Assembly (NCBI GenBank): GCA_037577475.1
Contig: CM075194.1
Span: 6,995,992 to 7,059,991, forward strand
Length of the DNA stretch: 64,000 nt
Reading direction: 5' to 3'
From: Chaunax sp. Z400
Taxonomy: Eukaryota; Chordata; Actinopteri; Lophiiformes; Chaunacidae
Shown: positions 35,801-46,250 of the stretch, piece by piece
Layout: each line of letters begins with the position of its first letter
Position numbering within the stretch: the stretch's first letter is position 1
Notes under the pieces: generated by a model
Seen by the model: only the letters and a program-made list of their open reading frames with translations
What the model was told of the DNA's origin: nothing
The model's database searches: none
Made by a program: the position numbers and the translations under genes

Positions 35801-38800
35801 CAGTAGAAGCTGAGGTGAATGATGAAGCTCTCATTTCCCCAGTGTCTGTATGGGTAGCAGCTGGTCTATTGTTAACAGACACCAAGCAGTGCATTGATTA
35901 TTCATGTTCAGGGGCAGAGTTAGACAAAGGCAGAGCTGGGGCCCCAGCAGAGAGACAGAGGGAGAGGGGACTGAAGACTCCCATGTCTTTTAACATCTTC
36001 TGTTCATTACAGGTTGAAAATGAAGCTGTTTCCAACACTTTTTCAGCAATATAATTCCTCTGTTTGCTTTAAATGACAGCAATCACAGTTGAACTTTGTC
36101 TATGTGCCACTAGTCATGAGGTAACGAGCCATTTTTGAAACCAGGTTCAGACGACGCCGTGCCCCCACCCTTCAGCAGTGAGGTCCTTGGACACAGAGAC
36201 CCGGGATTGGACCGTGGAGTCACCATCAGACACGCAGAGGGAATCTATAGCAAGAGGTTAAAGACGGTACCATTCAGAATGAACGAGTCTGAACACAGAG
36301 GTGAGCTGAACATGCACACAAACTACGCATAGTCAGTGTCTGCACTTCCTGAACTACAACTGCTGTGACATCAAATGTTGGACGGCAAGCATCATCTTGA
36401 CCATATAGTCTGTCACTGATTAACTTTGATTACAAAATCTGTCACTGTTACATCAAACCAATGTAACAGAATTTTCATTCCATACGCATAGACTGAATAT
36501 ACTGAGGTAAAAGGAACAGAATACTGTGTGGCAGTGCAGAAAAATTAAAGTAAGGAGATTAATTCTAAGATTCGATTCTATAATTCTAAGATTATTTCTA
36601 AAATATTTACAGTAAAAGTAAGTAGTATATTGCAATATTGAACAACGGGCTTGATAAATGGTTATTATGCACTTTCAAATAAAAACAGGACATGTTTGCA
36701 AAGGTTTGTGGACCATTTATAACTTCTGTTAGACAACTATTTCACCACTGGAAAGATGATCTTGTCATAAAACAAGGATGCAGATATTTCTACATGACCT
36801 GAAAAAAACACACAAAGAACAAATGCTGTGGTATTCCCTTTTGAAAAAAAGGTACAAATCTACAACCAGAGTTCACTGCACCAGACAGGACCGAGGCTGT
36901 TTGGGTTTCTTCCTGCTAAACCGTGAACTAAAATATTTTTCTGAAAACATTTCAGGAGAGAAATAGGAAATGAACCGGATCATGTTCATATTTCATCAGC
37001 ACTTCCTAGTTTTACAGTTTGATCTGAGTTTTCTGAGCCTCCGTTTTCACAATGCAGGAAACAATATGTTTGAGAAAACATTTTAATTTTCCCCCCCTCT
37101 TCACAGGTGCCTCTGTACAAGCAAATGTGACTCCAGCTCCGAAGCCATCGTCTCAGGTGTCAGTTGCCTTCACCAGACTGCCTTTATCAAGCAACCACGA
37201 AGCCTCCAAGAGAGACCGAGGGACCAGCCCCATGCAGTTCCTCAGCCACGACCAACTGGAGCCCATCCGGGAGACGTTTCAGCCGGTTCATGTGGAAGTG
37301 GACTCTGACAAGGCGAGCCATCAAAGCTCTGTCCGTCAGGCAAGAAGGGAGCAAGACCAGCAGGGGAGAGAGTCTGACCTCCCTTACCCCGCTGCCCAGC
37401 AAAGCAGCAGCACTCTGGACCAGCTGTGGGACAAGTTCTGTACTCAGTGGAGCCTGGAGGAGTCCAGACCGACCAGTGACAGAGAGGGTTCGCTGCTGGA
37501 GAGGCTAGAGCGCCTGTCCCGTCTTATTCATAGCACAAGAGGTACTAACACAGCAGAGGCAGAAGTGAAGCTAGGGAAGAGGAGAGAAGATGCTACAGGG
37601 AATGAAAGAAGGAAGCATATTGGAGAGGTGAAGAGGAGCGTAGTTGTTGAGGCCAGAAGAGTGGAGTGGAGAGACAGGGGAGGTAGAAAGGTTGAAGGTA
37701 AACCTCCCATCCCTCATAAGGCCTGGACACGGAGGCTTCAGGCAGAGGAAACGCCTCGACCCGCAGAAGAGGACTCCTTCACCTCCAGCATCTCTCACGA
37801 TTCATCGCAGAGTCCACACCTCTGTCCTGCAGACAGAGACGAGTCAGAGACCTTGTCCACCATGTCTGGCTCCTTGTCCACCGTGGACACGGCCCGGCTG
37901 GTCCGAGCGTTCGGCGCCCACAGAGTTCAGCACCTAAAAACGAGCTCCGGCCTCAGCAAACTGTACAGAACCATCAACAGGCAGAAGGATGGGAGGGAGC
38001 AGAGGAGAGGAAGACACAAAGAGCCGCCTCACTTGGTCACACTGTCGGAGACCACCGTCACTGATGAATCCACAGTAAGTGGATCTGCATGAGGGATGTT
38101 TTTAGGAAAACACTGGTAATGGTGGCTCTTTTCTATTGAAATGTTCCAGTAAACTATGGCAGTGAGCCAGTATGAAAAGTATCAAGACCCTGAAACAGAA
38201 GCAGCTATCGTTCATTTATTATTTCTCCTACTGTGACAGATCAAAATGTCTTCTTTGAAAAAGAACTAGACACAAATATAGTCAATTACAAGTAGTGAAC
38301 AGCTGTAATTTTTGACGTCATCTTTCAGGTTGCTGGTGATTCTGCTTCGTCCAGGAGTACTTACACCCTCCCGTCACACCACGGCCCCTCCAGGACTCTG
38401 GAAGTCAAGAAGGCTGTTAAACTGGTCAACAAAGGCATCCAGGCAGGTCAGTGTTTGGTTTTGGTTATGAGGGTTTGGAAACCAAGAAAGAAGACATGAT
38501 CCAAAACGAATCCAAAACTGATTTGTACCCGAAATCTCACGCTTTTGTTTCCTCAGGTGACCTGGAACTTGTCTGCAATGGGACTCGACGTCACACCAGA
38601 GATGTTGGAACCACATTTCCCTCACCTGGGGAAGCCAGAACTTCCAGGCAGATCTCATCTTCTTCATCCAGCCTAGAGAGAGGAGGTGGAGGGCGGGGGA
38701 GCCCCTCCAAGACTCGGGGCTCACAAAAGCAGAGAAAGAGCAGGAGAAGTCCGTCAAAGGCCTACCCTGAAGGTACGTCAGAATACAAATGAGGTATCCT

Positions 38801-40128
38801 GTGATGTTATCCTTAGATGTTTGCATGTATGCAAACAATAAAACTTGTATTGATTTTGCTGGTTTTGAATTTCCCCGGTCCTCTCCAGGCATTTCATGGT
38901 TCATCTCTGCTGAAGAGCTGAGGTCAGAGGCGAGGAAGGAGAACCGGCCTGAGGAAGAGGAGTGGAAGTGGGGCCCGAGCACCGCATGGTTTGAACCGTT
39001 CAGCAGAATCAAACCACGGAGAGAGCCGCTCAGACAAAGACAAGTCCCTGAAGATGGAAACGAACAACCGAGATTTACTCATCCAGCTGAACCAGATTTA
39101 GAAGCAAGAACCAAACCGGTGTCCTCTGGTCTGACACGCATGTCTCTCCAGGTTGGTTTACATCTGTCTTCACTAAACATCACTGAACAGACTGTTGACT
39201 CCTGTGTAAAAAAAAAGAAAAAAAAAGACTATGGTGTTCATACAGAAAAACATCATTTATAGTCAAAAGCTGATTTGAGAAAATAACTTCCGTGGTTTAA
39301 AAATATCAACGCTCCTCCTTCATCCTGCAGGAGGCTCTGGAGATGCATCATCCGGAGTTCATCTCACAGTCCAGGCAGAGGCTGAGGCGTCTGGCTCTGC
39401 AGATGGAGGAGAGGAAGCTGCAGGAAGTCTTCAGCAGAGAGAGAGAGGAGCTCTTCAGCCGGCCAGGGGGACCGGGGAGGCTGCCGAAGCCTGCAGGTAC
39501 TAACCAGAAACAGCAGGAGGACAGAATGGAGGCATGCTCGTGTTGTGGAAATGTTTCTGCACATGCATCATAACAGGAATAATGGTTTTATAAATGATGC
39601 ATTATCAGCAGTATTTATCACTCATTTTAAACTGGGCTGATCCATTTTTCTTTATTTCTGTGTTAAGCGACTGCTCTGCTCAGGAGGGCTGTTCCCAGGA
39701 AGGAGATGATACAGAGATCCAAACAGTAAGTGTTTGAATTACATTTTTAATTTATTAATACATTTTTCTGTCGGCAATACTATCAGTACTCTACAATACT
39801 TCTGTAACGCTACAAACTAAACCACTTCAACCAGCAAAATCCACTCGAGATGCTGGGTTAGGGTTTGATCTCTGAATGCCGTTTCTTCTCCAGGATTTAT
39901 GAGAATCTCCCCGAGGTGCAGAGGAGGAGGCAGGAGGAAAGTAGAAAAGCAGAGTATCGCTCTTACCGGCTGAACGCCCAACTCTACAACAAGGTGCAAC
40001 ATCAGCAGCGTTTCTCATTCACAGTGTCCACAGATAATCAGACAGTCTCTGATACACATGAATGTTGTGTTTTCATCTTTCAGAGAATCACCAGTCGTGT
40101 CCTGGGCAGAAGGACAGCGTGGCAGTGA
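26899..40128 (+). CDS. alms1: Alstrom syndrome protein 1 (centrosome and basal body)
   Basis: Eighteen exons stay in phase for about 2,316 codons: 26899-26913, 27721-27901 (5' edge uncertain), 28245-28365, 28465-30355, 30596-30755, 31484-32674, 33030-33145, 33918-34980, 35137-35259, 36145-36300, 37107-38074, 38329-38446, 38557-38772, 38889-39151, 39331-39496, 39668-39725, 39894-39993, 40084-40128 (TGA 40126-40128). Diagnostic segments are YLHNLGIDQSPSTILKPFAP followed by GPIREPEFSPTDL (exon 30596), and the C-terminal ALMS motif, with SWFISAEEL, TAWFEPF, EMHHPEFISQS and IYENLPEVQRRR. Most of the chain is Ser/Thr/Gln/Pro-rich and looks disordered. ALMS1 supports centriole cohesion, cilium maintenance and endosome trafficking. 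Human ALMS1 is about 4,170 residues, much of it tandem 47-residue repeats. No such array is visible here, which explains the shorter protein. Confidence 0.93.
27375..27581 (+). other. unassigned open frame in alms1 intron 1
   Basis: An open frame within the first alms1 intron includes MAVEPPSPVPMQEVWLPVVF and LADSGVLFDQHVVERVQCAP, then stops. The composition is protein-like, but no acceptor/donor pair joins it in frame to alms1 exon 27721. It may be a fragment of a dispersed element, an unused exon or chance. I do not recognise it. Confidence 0.2.
28465..30355 (+). other. alms1: alms1 large coding exon (about residues 106-736)
   Basis: This 1,891-bp exon is open throughout, from acceptor TTTAAAG to donor CCG|GTATTT, and encodes about 630 low-complexity residues rich in Ser, Gln and Glu. 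It contains the near repeat GSLSQHPLAQ and GSLSQHSFSP, and a segment MQKVDAWRANQTSGKMSLFD that looks more ordered than the rest. In human ALMS1 the comparable position carries the tandem repeat array. Here no 47-residue periodicity is evident by eye. Confidence 0.88.
31484..32674 (+). other. alms1: alms1 large coding exon (about residues 790-1186)
   Basis: This 1,191-bp exon joins the previous exon with a split Asp codon (G|AT). It opens with DGSPHKEEFSRSSILSVASS and continues Ser/Pro/Thr-rich with an LLDIQKLLAQVENVV helix near the middle and a run of Ser codons (tcc) around 32061-32078. The donor is AGAG|GTAAGA. Confidence 0.88.
33226..33560. repeat. TIR repeat (AGTTCAC type), copy 3
   Basis: Inside an alms1 intron. 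It starts AAATGAACAGCTCAACTAAAAA, has CAGTCATTATCTACTCACCC, a GCATTTCTGGAGCTTCACAG core and a mirrored CTCCAGAAATG, and ends near GGGGTGAACAG. Confidence 0.6.
33918..34980 (+). other. alms1: alms1 coding exon (about residues 1226-1579)
   Basis: This 1,063-bp exon follows acceptor CCTTCAG at 33911-33917 and ends at CCAG|GTGGG. It holds a conserved-looking helix, LEAQIREIAAREGVTLPRTN, then Pro/Ser-rich sequence. The upstream neighbour exon 33030-33145 encodes a second helical stretch, DKEDRRRIEEIKRELLLKNP. Confidence 0.88.
37107..38074 (+). other. alms1: alms1 coding exon (about residues 1673-1995)
   Basis: This 968-bp exon joins with a split Gly codon. It has TLDQLWDKFCTQWSLEE, LLERLERLSRLIHST and RLVRAFGAHRVQHLKTSSGL, all of which look like conserved ordered segments of the ALMS1 C-terminal half. 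It ends ACA|GTAAGT. Confidence 0.88.
38889..40128 (+). other. alms1: ALMS motif exons of alms1
   Basis: Exons 38889-39151, 39331-39496, 39668-39725, 39894-39993 and 40084-40128 encode the C-terminal centrosome-targeting ALMS motif (about residues 2107-2316). The last residues are RITSRVLGRRTAWQ. Basic, Arg-rich helices dominate (EERKLQEVFSRERE, RRRQEESRKAEYRSYRLNAQ). The same motif is shared with KIAA1731/CEP295 and C10orf90, but the upstream LGIDQSPSTIL segment makes this alms1 specifically. Confidence 0.92.
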
Positions 40129-40531
40129 TCGAAGTGTCCAGTGAAACTTTTTACTGTAGATTAAATCAATGATGTGAGAATTCATTTTTTTATACCATTT
40201 TATTAAGAACAAAACGAAATAACTAAAAACAGCTTTTATTTATTTCTGTATTTTTATTTGTAACCATTTTTAGATTATATTTGACAGATTGTGTAGAGAA
40301 GTATAATTCTCTTTTTTTTACAAGTTTTTTCAGGATCAGTTGTTTAATCTATGAAATGCCTAAAAAAGTAAATTTCCAGATGAAATTTTTGCTTGAAAAA
40401 TTGCCAAAATTATTGATGATCAAAATAGTTCTGTTCTATTGACTTATCATTGCAACCCTGTTTTTTTCCCCCCACTTACAGACCAGTGGGATGTTTTAAC
40501 TGGCTTAAACTTGAAAACTTTTAATGTAAAA

Positions 40532-40537
40532 AATAAA
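40532..40537 (+). terminator. alms1: probable alms1 poly(A) signal
   Basis: AATAAA lies about 400 bp after the alms1 stop codon, followed by T-rich sequence. It is the first perfect hexamer on this strand after the stop, giving a short 3' UTR. Confidence 0.6.
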
Positions 40538-40622
40538 GTAGATTTCTGCATTTCTCTTTACTAAATTCCTTGTTTTGATTCAAGACAGTGAAGGCCGACA
40601 GATACACTGGCATATTGATGTC

Positions 40623-40628
40623 TTTATT
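40623..40628 (-). terminator. dctn1: probable dctn1 poly(A) signal
   Basis: TTTATT on the plus strand reads AATAAA on the minus strand, about 1.7 kb after the dctn1 stop. It would give a 3' UTR of about 1.7 kb that ends close to the alms1 3' end. Other TTTATT copies at 40190-40260 could serve instead and would make the two transcripts overlap. Confidence 0.5.
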
Positions 40629-42316
40629 GATCGGTTATCAGTTGTAAAGAGCAGGAAGCCACACGAGGAATAAGACGAGTCAAGACAAGCTGCAGATTCA
40701 GATACATCAGCTGCTCACTGAGCCAACAGCTAAATAACAGAACGATCGAATAAGATCTGCATTTTTCTTCCTGAACCACAGTTATATAGATGCACTTTTA
40801 ATTAAATTAATCATAAAATAAAACTTCAAGTTAAAACATAAATAGTCTAACAAATAAGCTAAAAGCCTTTTTAAAAGCAGCCATGGCAAACATGATGAAG
40901 AGAAACAAAGATTCTTTGGCAAACCAATCTAAAAAAAATAAGGCAGGTGATGCTCTTTACCACAAGACTCTCTGCAGGTTTAAGGCGCAGATGAAATCTG
41001 AAACAGCAACAGGAATCTCAGCAGGACGAAGCTGGAACAGTAGCTCTGCTTCTCTTATTCTGCAACTTGACCAACAGCACTGTCCTTTACACAAAGTACG
41101 TAAAAGTGGATGTTAACGACTTACAGTCTTTTACACAAGTGTAATAAATACTAAATAATTTAAAGGTGTGTTTAAATTAAAGAATTGTACACAATAAATC
41201 CCTTGAGGTTAATCAGCTTTTCTTGTTTTGTGCAGTCAACAAATCAAACCACAGAACAGAATCCTCAACACATTCAGTCGTTTGCATGGATGGAACTTCT
41301 CGGCTGAAATCTTTAGACCATCTGTGAAATGCCTTAAAGCAATAAATTAATGTCCAGGTTTTGTTTTCTCCCCTCTTCTTTTCTATATGTGCAAAAAAGT
41401 CTCTTTGATCGACGGACACATTAAATTATTCTTTTACAGTGTAACTTGTCACATGATCATTCTTTCCCTTTAGGCAGTTATAAATATGGAGCACACAACA
41501 GTGACATCTGATTTAAGTTAACAACACAGTCATGATCCTTCTCATCCTTTAACAGCAACGTCAGCATCAGCAGAGTAACATGGTAACGTGGAGCAACAGC
41601 CAACGTTCAGGTCTAATATAAAGAGGAGTTTGATAACAGACAGAATGTGGGCAGCATGCTGCTTTTTCTGGCCTGGTCACTATGAATGAGGAGCCACCTC
41701 ATAATATACAGTCTGCAGGGCTGCAGCTAGAAGCACATCAGTCTCATCCACTTCAATAACAATTTGATTTAAAGTTCTGACGAAGAAAGATCAGCCAATT
41801 TTAAAGAAAGGAGAAGGACATGTCTGATAGTGGTACACAAAGTCAATAAATAGAACTTTTTCCTGGTCTTCAGTGGATTTCGATTTAAAATAACAATTGA
41901 AGTCAGGCCTACAAATGAATCTAGTTGATAAAAAAAAAGAAGAGGATTCTTAAGATTTCTTGTTTTGGTTGACAAAACATTCGAAGATGTTTAGTTTACT
42001 GTCATGTTTGACAAATTAAAAAAAAAAAAAGAAGAAGCAGCAATCAGTGAATTTTTCTTAGTAAATAAGTAAAACAGAATTAATTAGCAAAATTAGACCA
42101 AACAATACTTAGATATTTAAAATCCAAAGTGACCTTTAGATCAGACTGGCGTCAAACTACCAGCCTATCAGACCATCGTGGTTTTCAAAGAGGGTTAATA
42201 TAATTTCCTGCAGCTCAGAGTTTCACTAACAATGATTGGAAGTGGAAATCAGACTGCCCAGTTGATGATGATGGATGGGTGGATGGGTGGTGTTGGTGCA
42301 GCAGGGCAGGTGAAGA

Positions 42317-45300
42317 TTACGTCTGCAGCAGACGGTGAACTCTCTGCAGCTGACCCTGTGACAGGACGAGGCGGTGGACCTGCTCCTGACCGCGAGGACA
42401 CGGCACCATGACGCGGCCCACCAGCACCGAGTCGCCCTGCTTCTCCTCCTTCGCCTAAAGACAGACAAGGGTTCAGCATTAGATCTACTGAGAGCTGGTA
42501 TGTTTTATTAACCATTGGTGTCAGTGGAACTTCTGAACTAGTAATACTGACTAATAGAAATGGCTGAAAAAGAAATTAAAATGGTTCCCATCTACATTCC
42601 ATATTTATTTATTTATTACTTTTGAGTTTCAGGGGTAGAGGTTGGGGTGATATCAACCTATTTACCAGCTTTCTTTATTTTCCTTGTCCAGAATACTGCA
42701 TGGTCTAGATGTCAGCCTTTTAAAATCCATTGGACAACCTCTACTTAATTATAAAGTTTTCAGATTTACCGATCATGAGCAACGTGACTACGAGATGTCG
42801 CTTCAATATAGACGCAAAAATATGACAGAACTCTAAGTATGACTTGACTCCTAAAAGCTCCAATTCACCTTCTGCTATGAATCCCAAAGAGAGGATGAAA
42901 TAAAAGACGTTTGACTGACAGCAGCGTTGGTACCTTAACAAACGAGGTTGACGGGAAGGTTGCGAAATCTGACGAGACTCGAGCTCCGGGTTGCTGATTG
43001 ACGACGTGCTCTGCTACTTCATCCTGCCGACAGAGGAAATGTGGGGGATTTTGTTGAATTAGCCTGTGAGGTCAGTTTATCGAGGGTGATAGCATGAACA
43101 CAGTAAAGTCAGCTTTTCTTTTGTTAGTGGCATCATTTACACAATAAAGAAACTTTCTGCCAATTTAAATGAGAAAATGTCAAAATTCCGGTGTAATGAA
43201 ATAAATTCATTAACTTAATGCTTAGCATGGAAATGAAAAGGAAGAACGCTTCAAAACAAATATAAGCTTAAAGTGTCTTAAACATTATGGAATAAAATTT
43301 TACATAAAAAAACAACAGGAGGAAGTTGAACTACTTTAAAGCTGCTCTATGTAGAGATGAAGCCTGGTTAACTACAGCTACCGAGAAAAAGTAAAACCAC
43401 GAAAGAGTATTTACAAAAGTAAAGGAAAAAGAAAAGTGTTCACCGGTGTAAAGCTGTGTTGCATGCAGTCATAAAGATGTGTTCACTGTTGAGTTGTTAC
43501 CTTCAGTCTCCCCAGAGTGTCGCTCAATGACTGTAATCTAGCCGTCTGTTCCAGGAGCTGAGCACTAGGTGTCACTGCAGGACAAACAAACACGTTATTC
43601 ACACAGGGAGCAATAATACAGCGAAGAGGTGAATCTCACAGAACTGTCTACTGCTATAATATGACGAGGAGACAATAGCGCGCCTATATTCACAGACCTG
43701 GAGATTTCCCAGTGATGTCCACCACCTTGACGTTGGCACTCATTTGCAGCAGGGTCTCCAGGAGCTGGTCGGTCTTGCGGTAGAGGGCGCTGGAGAGCAC
43801 TTCAGGACGCCGTCCGTCTCTGGAGGGAAGTTTGGTCACATGGAGAGGAGGCAGAGAGGCGAGCTGAGCGCGCATCTTCTCAGCCTGCAAGAAAACATGT
43901 CGAAGACAAATCATGCAGTTTCAATTTCGATCAGTTTTTATATAAATCTAAGACTTGAAGGATACAAATCTTCAGGATTGGCATAAGATTATGATAACCA
44001 TCAGTGTAATAAGTTAAAGTTGTTTAAAACTGAGTTAAAATGAAAAAACTGGATCATGTTTTATGCAGAAAACATTCTCCTTCTCATGTCCATCTGCGAA
44101 TTCCTCATGAACCAACTTGTTGCTAGTAACCGCTAACTACTGCTAGCTGCTCAGGAGACTGAACACAGCCTTCAAGATGAACTGAGACTCAGCACTGAGG
44201 TTATTTATAGAGCTTCCTATTGGACATATAGCTTTAACATTACTTGCTGTAGCTGCTGTCAGACAGTCAGTGCTAACTCTGCTAACCATGCAGCTAACAT
44301 TAGCCCGGGGTACCTTCAGTCTGTTGTTCTCATTCTTCAGGTGTTTGATGCAGAGTCGCTGAGCTTCAATCTGCTGTGTCAGCAGAGGAGAGTCGATCAC
44401 CTGGACACCCGAACCCGAGCTGACACTGGACATCATGTTCGCTGGGGAAGGGAGAGCAGGTACAAGTTCTGAACACCTGACCGGACCCAAACGTTTATTC
44501 ATACTGAACATGTGTGATGTTTGGATTCAGGAACCACTTACTACAGTTTCCTGACATTCAAAGAGAGAATATCTCAGATTACATTCTAAACAATGTCCAT
44601 CTCTTCGAGTAACTAGACATGTTCTAATCCCGTCCTCAGAGGCTGGAGTGAAATTAACTTCATTTACTTTAACTTCGTCCTGTAAGTGAAGAATCTGAAT
44701 AACTAGATACTGATTTTACAACGAATCAGAAGAAGTCAAATCCTCGTCGTTCTGTTCTGTGTAATTCTATGTTCTTACAATCAACAATGTGTGACTTACA
44801 TACAGATTAAGACCATACAAGGAGATGATGTGCATGCAAGAAATGCAGATTTATGTGATGAGGATCACACCGAGAGAATAGACACACAATAACCTTTCAG
44901 TCTTAATGCTTTAATAACAGGGTTTCTGCAGGGTTCACCACATTAAATTTAAGAATAGTTAAAACTATATAGATCACAATTTAATATCAGTTTCACCATA
45001 TGGTCTAGATTTATTTATTATTATATCTTAATGGTGTTATTCTATTAAATTAGCTTTTATATTGGTTTCTCAGCAATGAATTTTATAAGTTTTATGTAAC
45101 ATTTCCCCATCCTGAGCTTCCTTCCTCTATAATCCCACTTTAAGTTCATAAGTGTGTGTCTACAAAAGCATTTCATAAATAGAATGGTGAATTTGGTGCT
45201 TTTTATGACTGTTCAAGACCTGCAGACACCCTGAATAAAACATGCATGTAGTTTTAATCTGCATGCAATGAATTAAATGATTTGATTTTCAAAGTTAGTC

Positions 45301-46250
45301 TGTTTTTTTAGCATGCAGGATCAACAACCGATGTCAACATAAGCAGGTGGAATACCTTTTTGTTCCTCTGTCGCAGGTAAAGAGATTAAACAGATGAAAG
45401 AGTAAAGACAAAGAGGAGGTTTTTTACGTTGTTAGCGTCAGAAGGAGGATTTAAACACAATGATGAGAAATAACCAGATAAGGGTCAAGTTAACAGCGCT
45501 GACATTAGAAAAGCATGTGAGGCTTCTTTAGCACGTTTAGCTCGTTGGAGGCCGTGTCGTTTTCCTGCCACTCACCTCCTGCTATTCCTGTAACGATGGA
45601 AGCGATTCCTGACGGGCCGGTTCCCCTCAATCCATCGATGGTCATCTTTGATTGGCTGTTGATCCGCTGCTTCATCTCAGCCTTCTCCGACTCCAGCTGG
45701 TCGATGTCAGCCTGCAGGGCGTCCATCGTCTCCTCAAATTCCCTGCAGAGAGGACAGCGTGGACAACACAGCTGTGGACCTCTGTTCTGAACATGATTTC
45801 ACGTCTGAATCTGCGGTCGGACGTTCTTACTTCTCTTTCTTCTTCAGCAGAGTCTGAGCCTCGTCTAGTCGAGTCTGAATCTTTTCGACGCGTTCGTCTG
45901 CGTCTTTGGACGAACTGTCCAGCTTCTTCTCCAGCAGACTGAGGCGGACGTTCGCCTCGCTCAGCTCCTCTCCCTGAAAACACAGGATTCATACAATAAA
46001 CATATTATGGTTGATTTATCTGCCCATTATTATCACTCATCATTTAAAAGGTAATAAGGAATTGCCCTGGGTTTCATGCTTTTTTTTTATTTCAATGACT
46101 TGGTTGCATCATTTAGCAGACCTTGATCTTGAGAGACTTCTTCAGCTCTTTGATGACCGTCTCTCTGTCCTCCAGCTTCAGGCCGAGACCTTCAGCATCT
46201 GTGATTTCAGCACGGAGAGCCGCCGCTCTCACATCCACTGGTGGAGGCTC
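42317..46250 (-). other. dctn1: dctn1 coiled coil 2 and C-terminal exons
   Basis: Exons 46122-46250, 45831-45973 and 45576-45742 encode coiled coil 2, which binds Arp1. Exons 44314-44441, 43698-43884, 43501-43574, 42934-43023 and 42317-42454 encode the C-terminus, with QLASLPPLHVTKLP, LYRKTDQLLETLLQ and ATFPSTSFVK. The last exon ends RLVLSQGQLQRVHRLLQT. Confidence 0.92.

Larger units (their letters stand above)
40129..42316. other. tail-to-tail spacer, 3' UTRs of alms1 and dctn1
   Basis: AT-rich non-coding sequence between the alms1 and dctn1 stop codons. The left 400 bp is the likely alms1 3' UTR and the remainder the likely dctn1 3' UTR. No exon-like open frame with splice sites was seen. 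Confidence 0.6.

Noticed and set aside
38374..39012. 212-codon minus-strand frame across alms1 exons
   Set aside because: It covers three alms1 exons and two introns on the opposite strand and carries no recognisable domain.
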